A stretch of 64,000 nt of DNA, taken from positions 62,001 to 126,000 of the forward strand of contig OY979717.1 of assembly GCA_963855995.1 (NCBI GenBank). The letters are read 5' to 3'. How positions within the stretch are numbered: position 1 is the first letter of the stretch; every line of letters starts with the position of its first letter. The notes under the pieces were generated by a model. That model searched no databases. It saw only the letters and a program-made list of their open reading frames with translations, and had not been told where the DNA came from. Positions 51,355-62,878 of this stretch are shown piece after piece. This DNA is from Muricea muricata (Eukaryota > Cnidaria > Anthozoa > Malacalcyonacea > Plexauridae). A program made the translations under genes and the position numbers.

Positions 51355-52470
51355 TCTATAGGTACATTAGGTACTATAGGTACTATTGGTACTATAGGTT
51401 TTATAGGTACTACAGGTTTTATAAGTACTGTAGGTCTTATAGGTACTATAGGTTTTATAGTTACTGTAGGTTTTATAGTTACTATAGGTACTATAGTTTT
51501 TATAGGTACTATATGTTTTATAGGTACTATAGGTTTTATAGGTACTATAGGTTTTATGAGTACTATAGGTTTTATAATTACTATAGGTACTATAGGTTTT
51601 ATAAGTATTACAAGTTTTACAGGAACTATGGGTTTATAGGTACTATTGGTATTATAGGTACTATAGGTCTTTTAGGTACTATAGGTATTATAGGTTTTAT
51701 AGTTAGTATAGGTACTATAGTTTTTTAGGTACTATAGGTTTCATAGGTACTATAGGTACTATAGGTTTTATAGGTACTATATTTTATTGGTACTTTAGGT
51801 ACTATAATCTTTATAGGTACTATAGGTTTTATAGGTACTATAGGTTTTATAGGTACCATAGGTTTTATAAGTACTATAGGTTTATAGGTACTATAGGTCT
51901 TATAAGTACTAAAGGTTTTATAGGTACTATAGGTTTATAGGTACCATAGATGGTATAGGTTTTATAGGTACTATAGGTTTTATAAGTACTATAGGTATTA
52001 TGGGTTTTATAGGTACTATATGTCTTAAAGGTACTATAGGTTTTACAACTACTATAGGTTTTAAAACTACTATAGGTTTTGTAGGTACTATAGGTTTTAT
52101 ATGTACTACATGTTTTATAGGTACTATAAGTACTACAGGTTTTGTGTAGGTACTGTAGGTGCTACAAGTTTTATAGGTGCTATATGTTTTATAGGTACTA
52201 TAAGTTTTATAGGTACCATAGGTTTTATAAGTACTATAGGTTTATAAGTACTATACGCTTTATAAATACTAAAGGTTTTATAGGTACTGAAGGTTTATAC
52301 GTACTATAGGTCTTATAAGTACTATAGGTTTTATAGGTACTATAGGTTTATAGGTACCATAGATGCTATAGGTTTTATAGGTGCTATGGGTTTTATAGGT
52401 ACTATGGGTTTATAGGTACTATATGTTTTATAGGTACTATAGGTTTTATAGGTACTACAGGTTTTATAAG
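51355..52470. repeat. GGTACTATAGGTTTTATA minisatellite, copy 5
   Basis: Same length as the others; shares GGTGCTACAAG with copy 4. Confidence 0.9.
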
Positions 52471-53808
52471 TTATGGTGGATGTCGTGAATATGGTGAATT
52501 GTTTGGGCAATTTAGTGGATATCGAGTCCCATGTAAGTTTGCCTAGTGAATATCACTTGAGTTAAAAAACAAAAGAAATAAGTTTGTGATGATCATAAAT
52601 TTATGTAGGTTTTACATCAAATTTTAGGGGGTCTATTGGAATGGTGGACTGATTCGTTGTCTTGGTCAAATATACATTGCATTGGATATGAAATTCCTGG
52701 TAAGTTTTCCATGGTGAAAAGGACTATATTTTTCTGGAAACAAACTAAATAATAACTTTATGATGATAGTGGCCTATGGTGATGTCGTGTGTTGCATATG
52801 GTGAGTCGCCTGGGCAAATTGGTAATATGGTGTACGTCAAGTTTTGGGTAAGTTTGCATGGTGAATATCACTATCACTATAGTTAGAATTCTAAAAACGA
52901 AATAGATAAGTTTGTGATGATCATAAATTTATGTAGCTTTTCCACCAAATTTTAGTTGGTCTAGTGGAATGGTGGATTGGTTCGTTGTCTTGGACAAGTA
53001 TAGATTGCAGTGCATGGGAAGCTCCTGGTAAGTTTTGCATGGTGAATATAACTATATTTCTCTAGAAACAAACTAAAGAATTACTTTATGATGATAGTGG
53101 CATGTGGTGGTGTGGTGTGTTGCATATGCTGAGTCGCCTGGGCAAATTGGCAATATGGTGGATATGAAATTCCTGGTAAGTTTGCATGGTGAATATCACC
53201 ATCACTATAGTTAAAATTCTAAAAGCAAAGTCAATAAGTTTGTGATGATCATAAATTTATGTAGTGTTTCAACCAAATTTTAGTGGGTCTAGTTGAATGG
53301 TGGATTTGGTGGTTGTCCTGGACAAATATACATTGCAGTGGATATAAAGCTTCGGGTAAGTTTTTCATGGTGAATATAACTCGAATAATTGTCAATTATT
53401 ATTATAGAGTAAAACTGGGAAAGCGATACACGAGCTTGTGAATATTTTTCTCAAAAACCCTTGCCAGTAATTTCTTTTTTGATTTAGCAAAGCGAGTATT
53501 GTTGGAATGCCTGATAATTCTCTCTTTCAAAGCCTTTTTTCTTCTCAATTGTGATGCTGAAATAGATTTAGACTTTGACGCAGTGCATACATGAAACGTT
53601 CATGTAACTGCTTACCTGTAAAAACTCATACTAACAGTGCTAAATTAGACCTGTAATATAAGAGATTGAATAAAACGGACGGCATTGACATTTGATTGAT
53701 TTTTTCTTGTTTTAGTACATGAAGATACGTTTTGTTAGCTGATCCAATGGTTCCGTGTTGCATTAAGCAGTCAAGCATTTTAACTCAGGTAGAATATGTT
53801 TCTGTCTA

Positions 53809-54166
53809 CACAGCCAAAAATGCGACAGGCTTGTTGCAATTTGTCAATTTTACCGGCTTCTCGCAAATTGTTGAGAAGTTGCAACAAGATTGTCAATGTC
53901 ATCAAGTTGCAACAAGCTTGTCAAAGTCAGGCTTGCTGCAACTTGTCACCTGGAGACTTGTTACAGCTTGTTGAAACAACTTGCATCAAGCCTGTGGATA
54001 ACACGTTTTGAGAATAAACTTGCAACAAGCCAGTTGACAACTTGCAACAGACTTGTCGTCAACAAGCTGTCGCAAGCCATGCGAACGCATCCTGATATCG
54101 GCTTGTTGAAACAAGTTGTTAATAGATGTCAACAGACTTGTTTCAACTGGTGCGTTTTTGGCTGTG
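53809..54166. mobile_element. TA-flanked MITE, copy 5
   Basis: Same element and flanks as at 23859-24216. Confidence 0.82.
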
Positions 54167-55376
54167 TAAAGGTGGCGGATCCAAGGTAAGTCAAAATAAA
54201 TTATAGCAGCTCTACTCGAAATTCAAAAACAACTTTATAAAAATGTCATAGGTTATGACTTTCAAAATAATAAAATCTAGGCAATGAAGTTGCTTTGAAT
54301 GAGCTGTGGTGATTTATTTTGACTTACACTAGATCGGCCACTGCTCTCTAGGCTGAGGTGGTTATTGAAATCAGAAAAAAAAGTGAATCGGTTTTGCGGT
54401 TATTTCTGTCAGACGATTATTTCAGCTAGTCGGTTATTTGAAAATAGCGAAACCGGAGTAACCAATATTTAAGAAAACTGGCTCAGTCCGGTGAACGAAA
54501 TAACTGCCTCAGCCTACTGCTCTCTACGTTGATGGACGTACAAGCCCATGTGAACACGATATTCAAGATAAGATAATATAAGATATAGGATATAAGATAA
54601 TAACATTGGAGGACATATTGCGGCCTATTGTTGTTCTGAGGTGAACGGGCGGCTGTTTCTTTAATGATGCGTAATCGTACATTCGGAGAGGCCTGGGCCC
54701 ACCTGTCCGGTGCACTTTTGCCATTGTTGGGTTACGGGTCGTTGTGAATCTTGGGATATATGATAAGCTGCGATGTTAAATTCAATGTTGTTATCCTTAA
54801 TAAGCGGAGAGCTATAGCGGAAAGCTATTGCTGTGCGCTATAATGTTGTGGCAGGATGGTACGTTGTGAAACGGAGTATTTCAATAAGACACGACATGAG
54901 CAAATGATGCAGTTTATTAAATTATTCCTCCCTGCCACAACAACGTCGTTAGGAAATCGTGGATATCGTGGGATCATATTGGTTTGTAGGATCATCGATT
55001 ATAATAATGTGCTGTCGTTAGCATTGCTAATTATGTAAATGGTCAGACCATAGCTCTCGTACTTTGAATTTTATACTTGTAAACTTACTGTGCTTGTAAA
55101 TTAGTGCATAGGTTTTTGCATACGTCCTGTCGGGGGACTCTGTAACATCTCGGCCCGACCCAGGTTTCCTTGCAAGGTGAGGTTTTTCCTGGCCTCCCGG
55201 TGTTGCAGAGACTTAAATAAATGATTGAATTGTATTGTATTGTATGGTGAATATTTTATGCAAGTGTGCAAGATCATAGTCGATATTTTGACTCAGAATT
55301 TCAAATCTGGTATAATACACTCATTTTACCCCATTTTGAGACTATTGCTGCCTTGTATGGAACAACTGTTCGATAA

Positions 55377-55685
55377 CGCGGAAAACGAGTTTGCAACAGG
55401 GCATCAAGGGTCATCACAGGGGATAGTTATGATGTCCCATTAGAACAGGTACTTGGAAAGTTGGGATGGAAAACCTTAGAAGAAAGGCACGAAATTAAGT
55501 TGACAAAATACATGAGCAAAGTTATACAGGGAGACTGTACAGAAATACTTTCTAGCCTATTTGAAAAATGTAACAACGAAAAATATAATCTAAGAAGTAG
55601 CGGCAAACTTCTAAGGCTTCCGTCAGTAGTTCAGGACAATAGCGGAGAAGCTTATAATTTATTTTATCTAGCCCAGTTGCCTTAG
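55377..55685 (+). pseudogene. non-LTR reverse transcriptase C-terminal fragment, copy 5
   Basis: Same fragment with GWKTLEER and EILSSLF for EILSNLF. Confidence 0.75.
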
Positions 55686-55815
55686 TTTTACAGAGTTTCT
55701 TCAAGAGTGAACAAACAATTGATGAAGTTGTCAGCTTGAATTCGAAAATTGTGATTGCATGTATGGTTGCTCTCTACACTGTTAAAATACGCTGTTTCAT
55801 GATCATGTTTTAAAC

Positions 55816-56045
55816 GAGATAATCTAATCTTCGCGCCTCGCGCCTTTTCTTCGCGCCTCGCGCCTTTCTTTCGCGCCTCGCGCCTTTTCTTCGCGCGTCG
55901 CGCCTTTTTTCGCGCCTTTTTTTCGCGCCTTTTTTTCGCGCCTTTTTTTCGCGCCTTTTTTCGCGGCTTACTTTTCATGCTTTTTTTTTCGTGCGTTTTT
56001 TCTGCCGTTTTTCCCGCGCCTTATCCCCGGCCTCGCGTTTTTTTT
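55816..56045. repeat. CGCGCC/TTTT simple repeat at the array end
   Basis: Alternating T-rich runs and CGCGCCTCGCGCC or CGCGCC blocks, fading into TTTTTTTTCGTGCG. It is much richer in CpG than anything nearby. It begins exactly where homology of unit 5 to the other units stops. The minus-strand Lys/Arg/Ala-rich frame of 96 codons across it is a low-complexity artefact. Confidence 0.85.
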
Positions 56046-56125
56046 GCTAAAAGTTCATTAAATTATTCTTGAAAATTGCCATCATCATCTTTTAATGTAT
56101 AGGGAGAAAGAAACTTGCTAAACAA

Positions 56126-56653
56126 GTGACTCTACTATTATTCATTAACTGGAACGATAACTCGGCAATAAAGCCATTTGAACTAAGGAAAGCAATTTAT
56201 AACTCTTTTATTACTCCTCACGATAACTACTGTGCTGAAACATGGCACTTCTGTAGTAAGAGCTCACTAAATAAATTAGAAAAAGTAAACGAACGTGCTA
56301 TACGCTTTGTTTTTAAAGACAAAAATACTCCATATTGCGATTTATTAAAGCAGCTAGGTAGAGCAACATTGGCTGAGGAACGAGCTCATAAAATACTTGG
56401 AACCATTTTTAAAATATTGCACGGATCATGTCCAGTTAGTATCCGTGATCTAATACAATGTAGAATTTCAGCTTATAACTTAAGAGGAAAAGATATTCTT
56501 AAACTACCTAAGGTAAATACCACAAAATATGGGCTTGAATCGTGGAGATACTACGGCCCTAAATTGTGGAATAGCCTGCCAGATAGTGTCAAGTCTTTGG
56601 CCACTTATGCAGCATTTAGGAAAGCATTAGTAAACATTGAATTAGAACTGTAA
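56126..56653 (+). CDS. 5'-truncated non-LTR retrotransposon ORF2, C-terminal part
   Basis: A stop-free frame of 175 codons. From about residue 17 it matches the region after the catalytic domain of CR1/Jockey/L2-like reverse transcriptases: LRKAIYNSFITPHDNYCAETW (family form LYNSF..PHFNYC), LNKLEKVNERAIRFV, YNLRGKDILKLP, then GLESWRYYGPKLWNSLP and a short tail after a typical VKSL..FRKAL helix. The catalytic domain and endonuclease are missing upstream, so the copy is a 5'-truncated insertion, the usual result of target-primed reverse transcription. It starts at GTG only because no stop intervenes; there is no real start codon. The uninterrupted frame and complete 3' end suggest it is younger than its neighbours. 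Confidence 0.8.
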   Translation: MTLLLFINWNDNSAIKPFELRKAIYNSFITPHDNYCAETWHFCSKSSLNKLEKVNERAIRFVFKDKNTPYCDLLKQLGRATLAEERAHKILGTIFKILHGSCPVSIRDLIQCRISAYNLRGKDILKLPKVNTTKYGLESWRYYGPKLWNSLPDSVKSLATYAAFRKALVNIELEL

Positions 56654-56784
56654 AATATTTAGTTATATTATTTTTTATTAATTAGGTAGTAGTTAGGTGG
56701 CATACCTGTAAAATAGCTGTATGGCTAAGTGTATTGTCCACGTTAATAAATTTTTGAAATTTTGAAATTTGAATTTTGAAAGCC
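56654..56784 (+). mobile_element. 3' UTR and tail of the preceding retroelement
   Basis: About 100 bases follow the stop, then GTTAATAAATTTTTG and a (TTGAAAT)-type tail ending near 56780. This places the element's 3' end just before AGCCGTTTTTTC. Confidence 0.6.
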
Positions 56785-57034
56785 GTTTTTTCACTGGCAA
56801 ATTTTTGTCGCGCAAGTCTTCTATCTTATAAGCTCTCAACTAGGAAAAATTAGATTCTTAATTAATAGTTCATTTCAATTTGAGTAGAACCGTACACATG
56901 TCACATCGCGCGAAAGTAATCGCCAGCAAAAAATCGGCTTATGAATACTGTGTATTACTTATGAATACTGTCCAATGTCATATGTCATTAGTCAAATGTC
57001 TGAAAATAACATAGAATAAAAAAGTACAAAATTA

Positions 57035-57045
57035 GGGGGGGGGGG
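57035..57045. repeat. G11 homopolymer
   Basis: Eleven consecutive G. A matching run of 12 G is at 61749-61760. Between 56785 and 57059 nothing else was recognised. Confidence 0.9.
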
Positions 57046-57059
57046 TTACCCCTGATTAA

Positions 57060-57689
57060 TTAAAGTCTGATTATGAACAGTTATATGATTATTTTGTTTC
57101 AAATAATTTGCTATCCGATCATCAATTTGGTTTTAGACAGTTTCACTCCACAGCATCAACCCTTTTAGATAGCACAAATGAGTGGCTTAGTTAATATGGA
57201 CCGTTGTGAAATTAATATTGCAGTATTTCTAGACTTAAAAAAAGCTTTTGATACGATAAATCACGATATTCTTTTAAAGAAACTTGAAAGGTATGGCGTG
57301 GGATCACCAGTGTTGAATCTTTTAAGAAATTACCTAACAGACAGAACTTAGATGTGCTCAGTAAATGGCGTATTGTCCTGTTCAAAAACAGTTGCGTGTA
57401 GTGTTCCTCAAGGCACGACTTGGTCCACTTCTATTCTTAATTTACATAAACGATTTACCAGGTAGTTTGGGGTTTTCGTCGGCAAGAATGTTTGCTGATG
57501 ATACTACATTAACTGCCTCTGGTGAATCAGTTCTAGATGCTGAGGTGGCCATCAATCATGACCTTGCAAATATCAAACAATGTCTCTCAGCAAATAAATT
57601 ATCACTAAATCTTGTCAAAACTGAGTATTTATTAATCGGATCAAGGCATAACATAAATAACTTATTTCATGCTCCCAAAGTGCATGCTG
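57060..57689 (+). pseudogene. non-LTR reverse transcriptase, catalytic domain, frameshifted
   Basis: Three frame segments read through a reverse transcriptase domain: first KSDYEQLYDYFVSNN and SDHQFGFRQFHSTAS; then, after a frameshift near 57190, AVFLDLKKAFDTINHDIL (motif A with its catalytic Asp) and VPQG; then, after another shift near 57413, LGPLLFLIYINDLPGSL and FADDTTL (the catalytic ADD box), followed by the thumb-side segment LSANKLSLNLVKTEYLLIG. There is also an in-frame TAG after NYLTDRT. Reverse transcription of element RNA was its ancestral job; this copy is dead. It stops being recognisable at 57689, immediately before the TA flanking the Foldback-like element. The last 270 bases recur at 63550-63819 with about four differences. 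Confidence 0.85.
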
Positions 57690-57990
57690 TAGTACTCACT
57701 CTTAAGCGCTTAAGATAATATTCTCCCTCTCCAAAATGCATGGTTACATAAATGTAGTTGTATACAAGACCGAATTTTGGGAGAGGTGCGCGCCTCCTCT
57801 GGGAATAAGAGAGGTGCACACCTTCCCAAAAAAACCCCACATTCCCTTACAATTTCTCCAAAATCTGGCCTTGGTTATATGTTAACTCGGTTTTTGCATG
57901 CATGCCACTTGATTTCTTATCTTTACTTCAAAGTTCAAATGGTCATTGTGGCCATGCATGTGTCTTTAGTATTGGAAAATGTTAATTATA

Positions 57991-59710
57991 AGGATTGAAA
58001 TTATTGTTTTCAGAGATTTTATGACTTTGGTTAAATAGGAACAAATTTTGTCATTGTTTAACCAAGCCTATTATTACACGAATTATTATGTATTTAGTGT
58101 TTGAAAATGTTATTATAAGGATTGAAATTATTGTCGTTTTCAGAGATTTTATGACCGGTTGAATAGGAACAAATCTTGTCATTATTTAACCAAGCCTATT
58201 ATTACACGAATTATTATGTGTTTAGTGTTTGAAAATGTTATTATAAGGATTGAAATTATTGTTTTCAGAGATTTTACGACTTTGGTTAAATAGGAACAAA
58301 TTTTGCCATTATTTAACCAAGCCTATTATTACACGAATTATTATGTATTTAGTGTTTGAAAATGTTATTATAAGGATTGAAATTATTGTTTTCAGAGATT
58401 TTATAACTTTGATTAAATATGTACAAATTTTGTCATTATTTAACCAAGCCCATTATTACACGAATTATTGTGTCTTTAATGTTTAAAAATGTTATTATAA
58501 GGATTGAAGTTACTGTTTTCAGAGATTTTATAAGTTTGGTTAAATATGTACAAATTTTGTCATTATTTAACCAAGCCTATTATTACACGAATTATTTGGT
58601 CTTTAATGTTTAAAAATGTTATTATAAGGATTGAAGTTACTGTTTTCAGAGATTTTATAACTTTGATTAAATATGTACAAGTTTTGTCATTATTTAACCA
58701 AGCCCATTATTACACGAATTATTGTGTCTTTAATGTTTAAAAATGTTATTATAAGGATTGAAGTTACTGTTTTCAGAGATTTTATAACTTTGGTTAAATA
58801 TGTACAAATTTTGTCAATGTTTAACCAAGCCCATTATTACACGAATTATTTTGTCTTTAATGTTTAAAAATGTTATTATAAGGATTGAAGTTACTGTTTT
58901 CAGAGATTTTATAACTTTGGTTAAATATGTACAAATTTGGTCATTGATTAACCAAGCCCATTATTACACGAATTATTGTGTCTTTAGTGTTGGAAAATGT
59001 TATTATAAGGATTGAAGTTACTGTTTTCAGAGATTTTATAACTTTGGTTAAATATGTGCAAATTTGGTCATTGTTTAACCAAGCCCATTATTACACGAAT
59101 TATTGTGTCTTTAGTGTTGGAAAATGTTATTATAAGGATTGAAGTTACTGTTTTCAGAGATTTTATAACTTTGGTTAAATATGTACAAATTTTGTCATTG
59201 TTTAACGAAGCTATTGTTACACGAATTATTGTGTCTTTAGTGTTGGAAAATGTTGTTGTAAGGGCTGCTGTTAGCGCTGTATTGTTTTCAGAGATTTTAT
59301 GAGTTTGGTTAAACATGATCAAATTTTGTCATTATTTAACCAAGCCTATTATTACACGAATTATTGTACCTTTAGTGTTTGAAAATGTTATTATAAGGAT
59401 TGAAGTTACTGTTTTCAGAGATTTTATAACTTTGGTTAAATATGTGCAAATTTGGTCATTGTTTAACCAAGCCCATTATTACACGAATTATTGTGTCTTT
59501 AGTGTTGGAAAATGTTATTATAACGATTGAAGTTACTGTTTTCAGAGATTTTATAACTTTGGTTAAATATGTACAAATTTTGTCATTGTTTAACGAAGCT
59601 ATTATTACACGAATTATTGTGTCTTTAGTGTTGGAAAATGTTGTTGTAAGGGCTGCTGTTAGCGCTGTATTGTTTTCAGAGATTTTATGACTTTGATTAA
59701 ACATGATCAA
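57991..59710 (+). repeat. 127-bp tandem repeats, left arm
   Basis: About 13.5 repeats with shared blocks GTTATTATAAGGATTGAA, TTTTCAGAGATTTTAT, TTAACCAAGCC and ATTACACGAATTATT. Spacing is 127 in the regular part (for example 58419, 58546, 58673, 58800). Two longer variants contain GGGCTGCTGTTAGCGCTGTA near 59262 and 59650. Overlapping frames of 64-84 codons are products of the repeat. Confidence 0.9.
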
Positions 59711-60560
59711 TAATTCGTGTAATAATAGGCTTGGTTAAATAATGACAAAATTTGATCATGTTTAACCAAACTCATAAAATCTCTGAAAACAATACAGCAG
59801 CCGTTATAATAACATTTTCCAACACTAAAGACACAATAATTCGTGCAATAATAGGCTTGGCTAAATAATCACAAAAATTGTTCCTATTCAACCAAAGTCA
59901 TAAAATCTCTGAAAACAATAATTTCAATCCTTATAATAACATTTTCAAACACTAAATACATAATAATTCGTGTAATAATAGGCTTGGTTAAATAATGACA
60001 AAATTTATACCTATTTAACCAAAGTCATAAAATCTCTGAAAACAATAATTTCAATCCTTATAATAACATTTTCCAACACTAAAGACACAATAATTCGTGT
60101 AATAATAGGCTTGGTTAAATAATGACAAAATTGATCATGTTTAACCAAACTCATAAAATCTCTGAAAACAGTAATTTCAATCCTTATAATAACATTTTCC
60201 AACACTAAAGACACAATAATTCGTGTAATAATAGGCTTGGTTAAATAATGACAAAATTTGTTCCTATTTAACCAAAGTCGTAAAATCTCTGAAAACAATA
60301 CAGCAGCCCTTATAATAACATTTTTAAACATTAAAAACACAATAATTCGTGCAATAATAGGCTTGGTTAAATAATCACAAAATTTGTTCCTATTCAACCA
60401 GTCATAAAATCTCTGAAAACGACAATCATTTCAATCCTTATAATAACATTTTCAAACACTAAATACATAATAATTCGTGTAATAATAGGCTTGGTTAAAC
60501 AATGACAAAATTTGTTCCTATTTAACCAAAGTCATAAATTCTCTGAAAACAATAATTTCA
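59711..60560 (-). repeat. 127-bp tandem repeats, right arm (inverted)
   Basis: About 6.7 copies of the left-arm repeat in reverse orientation. The switch of orientation falls at ATGATCAATAATTCGTG near 59705. The right arm has half as many repeats as the left, showing independent expansion or loss. Confidence 0.9.
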
Positions 60561-62780
60561 ATCCTTATAATAACATTTTCCAATACTAAAGACACATGCA
60601 TGGCGACAATGACCATTTGAACTTTGAAGTAAAGATAAGAAATCAAGTGGCATGCATGCAAAAACCGAGTTAACATATAACCAAGGCCAGATTTTGGAGA
60701 AATTGTAAGGGAATGTGGGGTTTTTTTGGGAAGGTGTGCACCTCTCTTATTGCCAGAGGAGGCGCGCACCTCTCCCAAAATTCGGTCTTGTATACAACTA
60801 CATTTATGTAACCATGCTTTTGGAGAGGGAGAATATTATCTTAAGCGCTTAAGAGTGAGTACTAGGCTAGTAGCGAGAAAAAGGTATGTTGAAAATTGAA
60901 TAATATATGTATGAGGTTAGCAAAAATATATGGTACATGCACTGTTTTTCGTAATAAGATTATTATATTGTATTTTGATTTATAAATAAATCTGAACACA
61001 AGATAAGAAGAAATTATTTATTAAATTCTATTATTAACAAAAACCGTATTCGTTTGACTAATTACGGTATATTTAGTATAAGATAAATGAACATTTAATT
61101 AGACCTGATTTTGACTAGCAAGATGAACATAAGCACACGGTTAAAAAACAAAGAAATCAACAGTACCGAAATGTGCGTCGGAACAAAAACAAATTTTAAA
61201 GAAAATTCTTTCAGCATTTTTTCGCAAAATTCACTGGAAACGTTATCCCTTTTTATTTTACTGATGCTCATGCTGCCAACAAAAACCAGGTCATATGCGT
61301 AGTATACTGGCGAGTACACAAGCCAAAGTTTATAACGAATTTGAAAGAGAAATGTCAATTAATTGACGATTTTATGAACACTTTCATGGTTCGTGGATAT
61401 GACGTCGTATATTAGCATAGAACATGAGAGACTGGCACGTATCCAGTTGCACATCTGTTTATCCTTAATGCATGGCTTTACAGCACATCCATTGTGTGTC
61501 TTTTTAAAGTTCCTTTCTTTTCCTAAAACAGCTTCCAGACGTTTTGTTGGAATTTATGTTGTGCATTTTCGTGGATGACTGAATTGTCCAAATATGACTG
61601 TGCAGGCCAGATCCTTTGGAGAATGCATACTTTACAGGACTGAAATGTTGGTCCGGCCAAACAATATTTACCATGCAGGCAATTGTGTGAATTTGTTTCT
61701 CAGCCTCAGAGACTAAAAATAATTATCAAATATTAATTACTGATAATTGGGGGGGGGGGGATGGGTGCATGCTCATATATTTCCATTCTGCACAATCTCT
61801 GCACAGACTAAATCTCATGAAGTTTTTCAAACGTTTTTTATGCCGCAGGTTTAGCTGCTAGAATGATGGCATTGTCACAGCCAAGGAGACGAAAACATAT
61901 AGGTCCCAACATGAGTGAGACTTATTGTTGGCTATTCTCTACTAATACTGAAGTTCCAAAGTATATAGTGACCAAACATTACAAAAGATTTCTGATTAAA
62001 TAAACATTAAACTTCTATGGATGGCTAGATACTGTTAACTTAACCTTAATAAGACAGTTACTGAATGTTGCAAAAAGATGGCATGGGCAGAAGAATAGTA
62101 TACAGGGAGTGATAAAAAATAGTCCACTTAACTAGCTTATTTTCAAACTAGCCACAGTCGGTTGCATTATTTTCACATTTTCAAATGTTTCAAACAACAG
62201 TCTTGTACCCACAAGAAATCAATAATGTTGATTGTTCGAAAGTTTTCATGTTTATTGCAGCCCAATACTGTATCTTGGCTGTGCAGTACAAACAATCCAC
62301 TTTGATAGGAAGTCAGATACTGTAGACTGATGACCTAGACTGGAAAGTATCGCTGTTTTTAACAAGATCTCGGGTTTCAAAAATTTCAAATGTACAGTGT
62401 GCAAACCTGTGTCAAATGCACTTCCGTGTGCATGTTAGATACCTAGCACTGGCCATATTCACCATATTCAGTATGAAGCCAAGTATGCAAACCTGAACAC
62501 AACAAAAATTCTTGAGTGGCTAGTTGCCATACTTTCCAGACCATACCAGCTGATTACAAAATAAAGTCAAAAGAGACTTACTTGTGGGTTTTATATAGGA
62601 CTATAATTGTAGGTTGAATACAATCTCGAATTTTTACCTGCCTGTTTGCCATCACATGATCACTACATGCAATGAATTACTAACCTTCGTGACTAGACAG
62701 ACAATACTTATTATTTAAAGTACAGTGCTTCATAAAGATTTGCAGCACTGATAAATTGATAATCTCAAATGTGAGATCAT

Positions 62781-62878
62781 GACATGTGAAAATTATCGCT
62801 TTTCAAACAATCAACTAATAGCTTCTGGATGTTTTATATTAGTAGAAAACACTGTAGTTTATATAATAAACAGAAAAA
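62781..62878 (-). repeat. diverged inverted copy of a segment of the 7.5-kb unit
   Basis: On the minus strand this reads TTTCTGTTTATTATATAAAC, then CTAATATAAAACATCC, GATTGTTTGAAAAGCGATAA and TTTTCACATGTC. It aligns with 19992-20091 of unit 1 (TTTCTGTTTATTATATAAAC, CCAATATAAAATATCC, GATTGTTTGAAAGGCAATAA, TTTTCACATGTG). It is a dispersed repeat family predating the 7.5-kb array. Confidence 0.75.

Larger units (their letters stand above)
48732..55815. repeat. 7.5-kb tandem unit, copy 5, truncated
   Basis: Matches copy 4 until GATCATGTTTTAAAC at 55815. Beyond that point the other copies continue with ATACTTGTCAAC while this one enters a CGCGCC-rich simple repeat. About 0.4 kb of the unit is missing. 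Private changes cluster near its end (CAATTGATG at about 55716, GTTGCTCTC at about 55766). Confidence 0.93.
57692..60862. mobile_element. 3.17-kb Foldback-like element
   Basis: GTACTCACTCTTAAGCGCTT at the left end is exactly inverted at the right end, and TA lies outside both ends (57690-57691 and 60863-60864). The inverted outer arms (about 57692-57990 and 60560-60862) are non-repetitive and closely similar. Inside them, 127-bp repeats run in plus orientation from about 57991 to 59710 and in inverted orientation from about 59711 to 60560. No transposase is present. Long inverted arms made of tandem repeats are the hallmark of Foldback elements such as Drosophila FB; the TA target is different from FB's 9-bp duplication, so the superfamily is open. 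Confidence 0.85.

Noticed and set aside
18791-55815. Ribosomal DNA or histone cluster, suggested by the 7.5-kb tandem period
   Set aside because: No recognisable 18S, 28S, 5.8S, 5S or histone sequence in the unit.
55688-55978. Minus-strand Lys/Arg/Ala-rich frame of 96 codons
   Set aside because: It lies across the CGCGCC/TTTT simple repeat; composition comes from the repeat.
58250-59690. Family of overlapping 64-84 codon frames with FCHYLTKPIITRII-like peptides
   Set aside because: They are products of the 127-bp tandem repeat in the Foldback-like element, in staggered frames.
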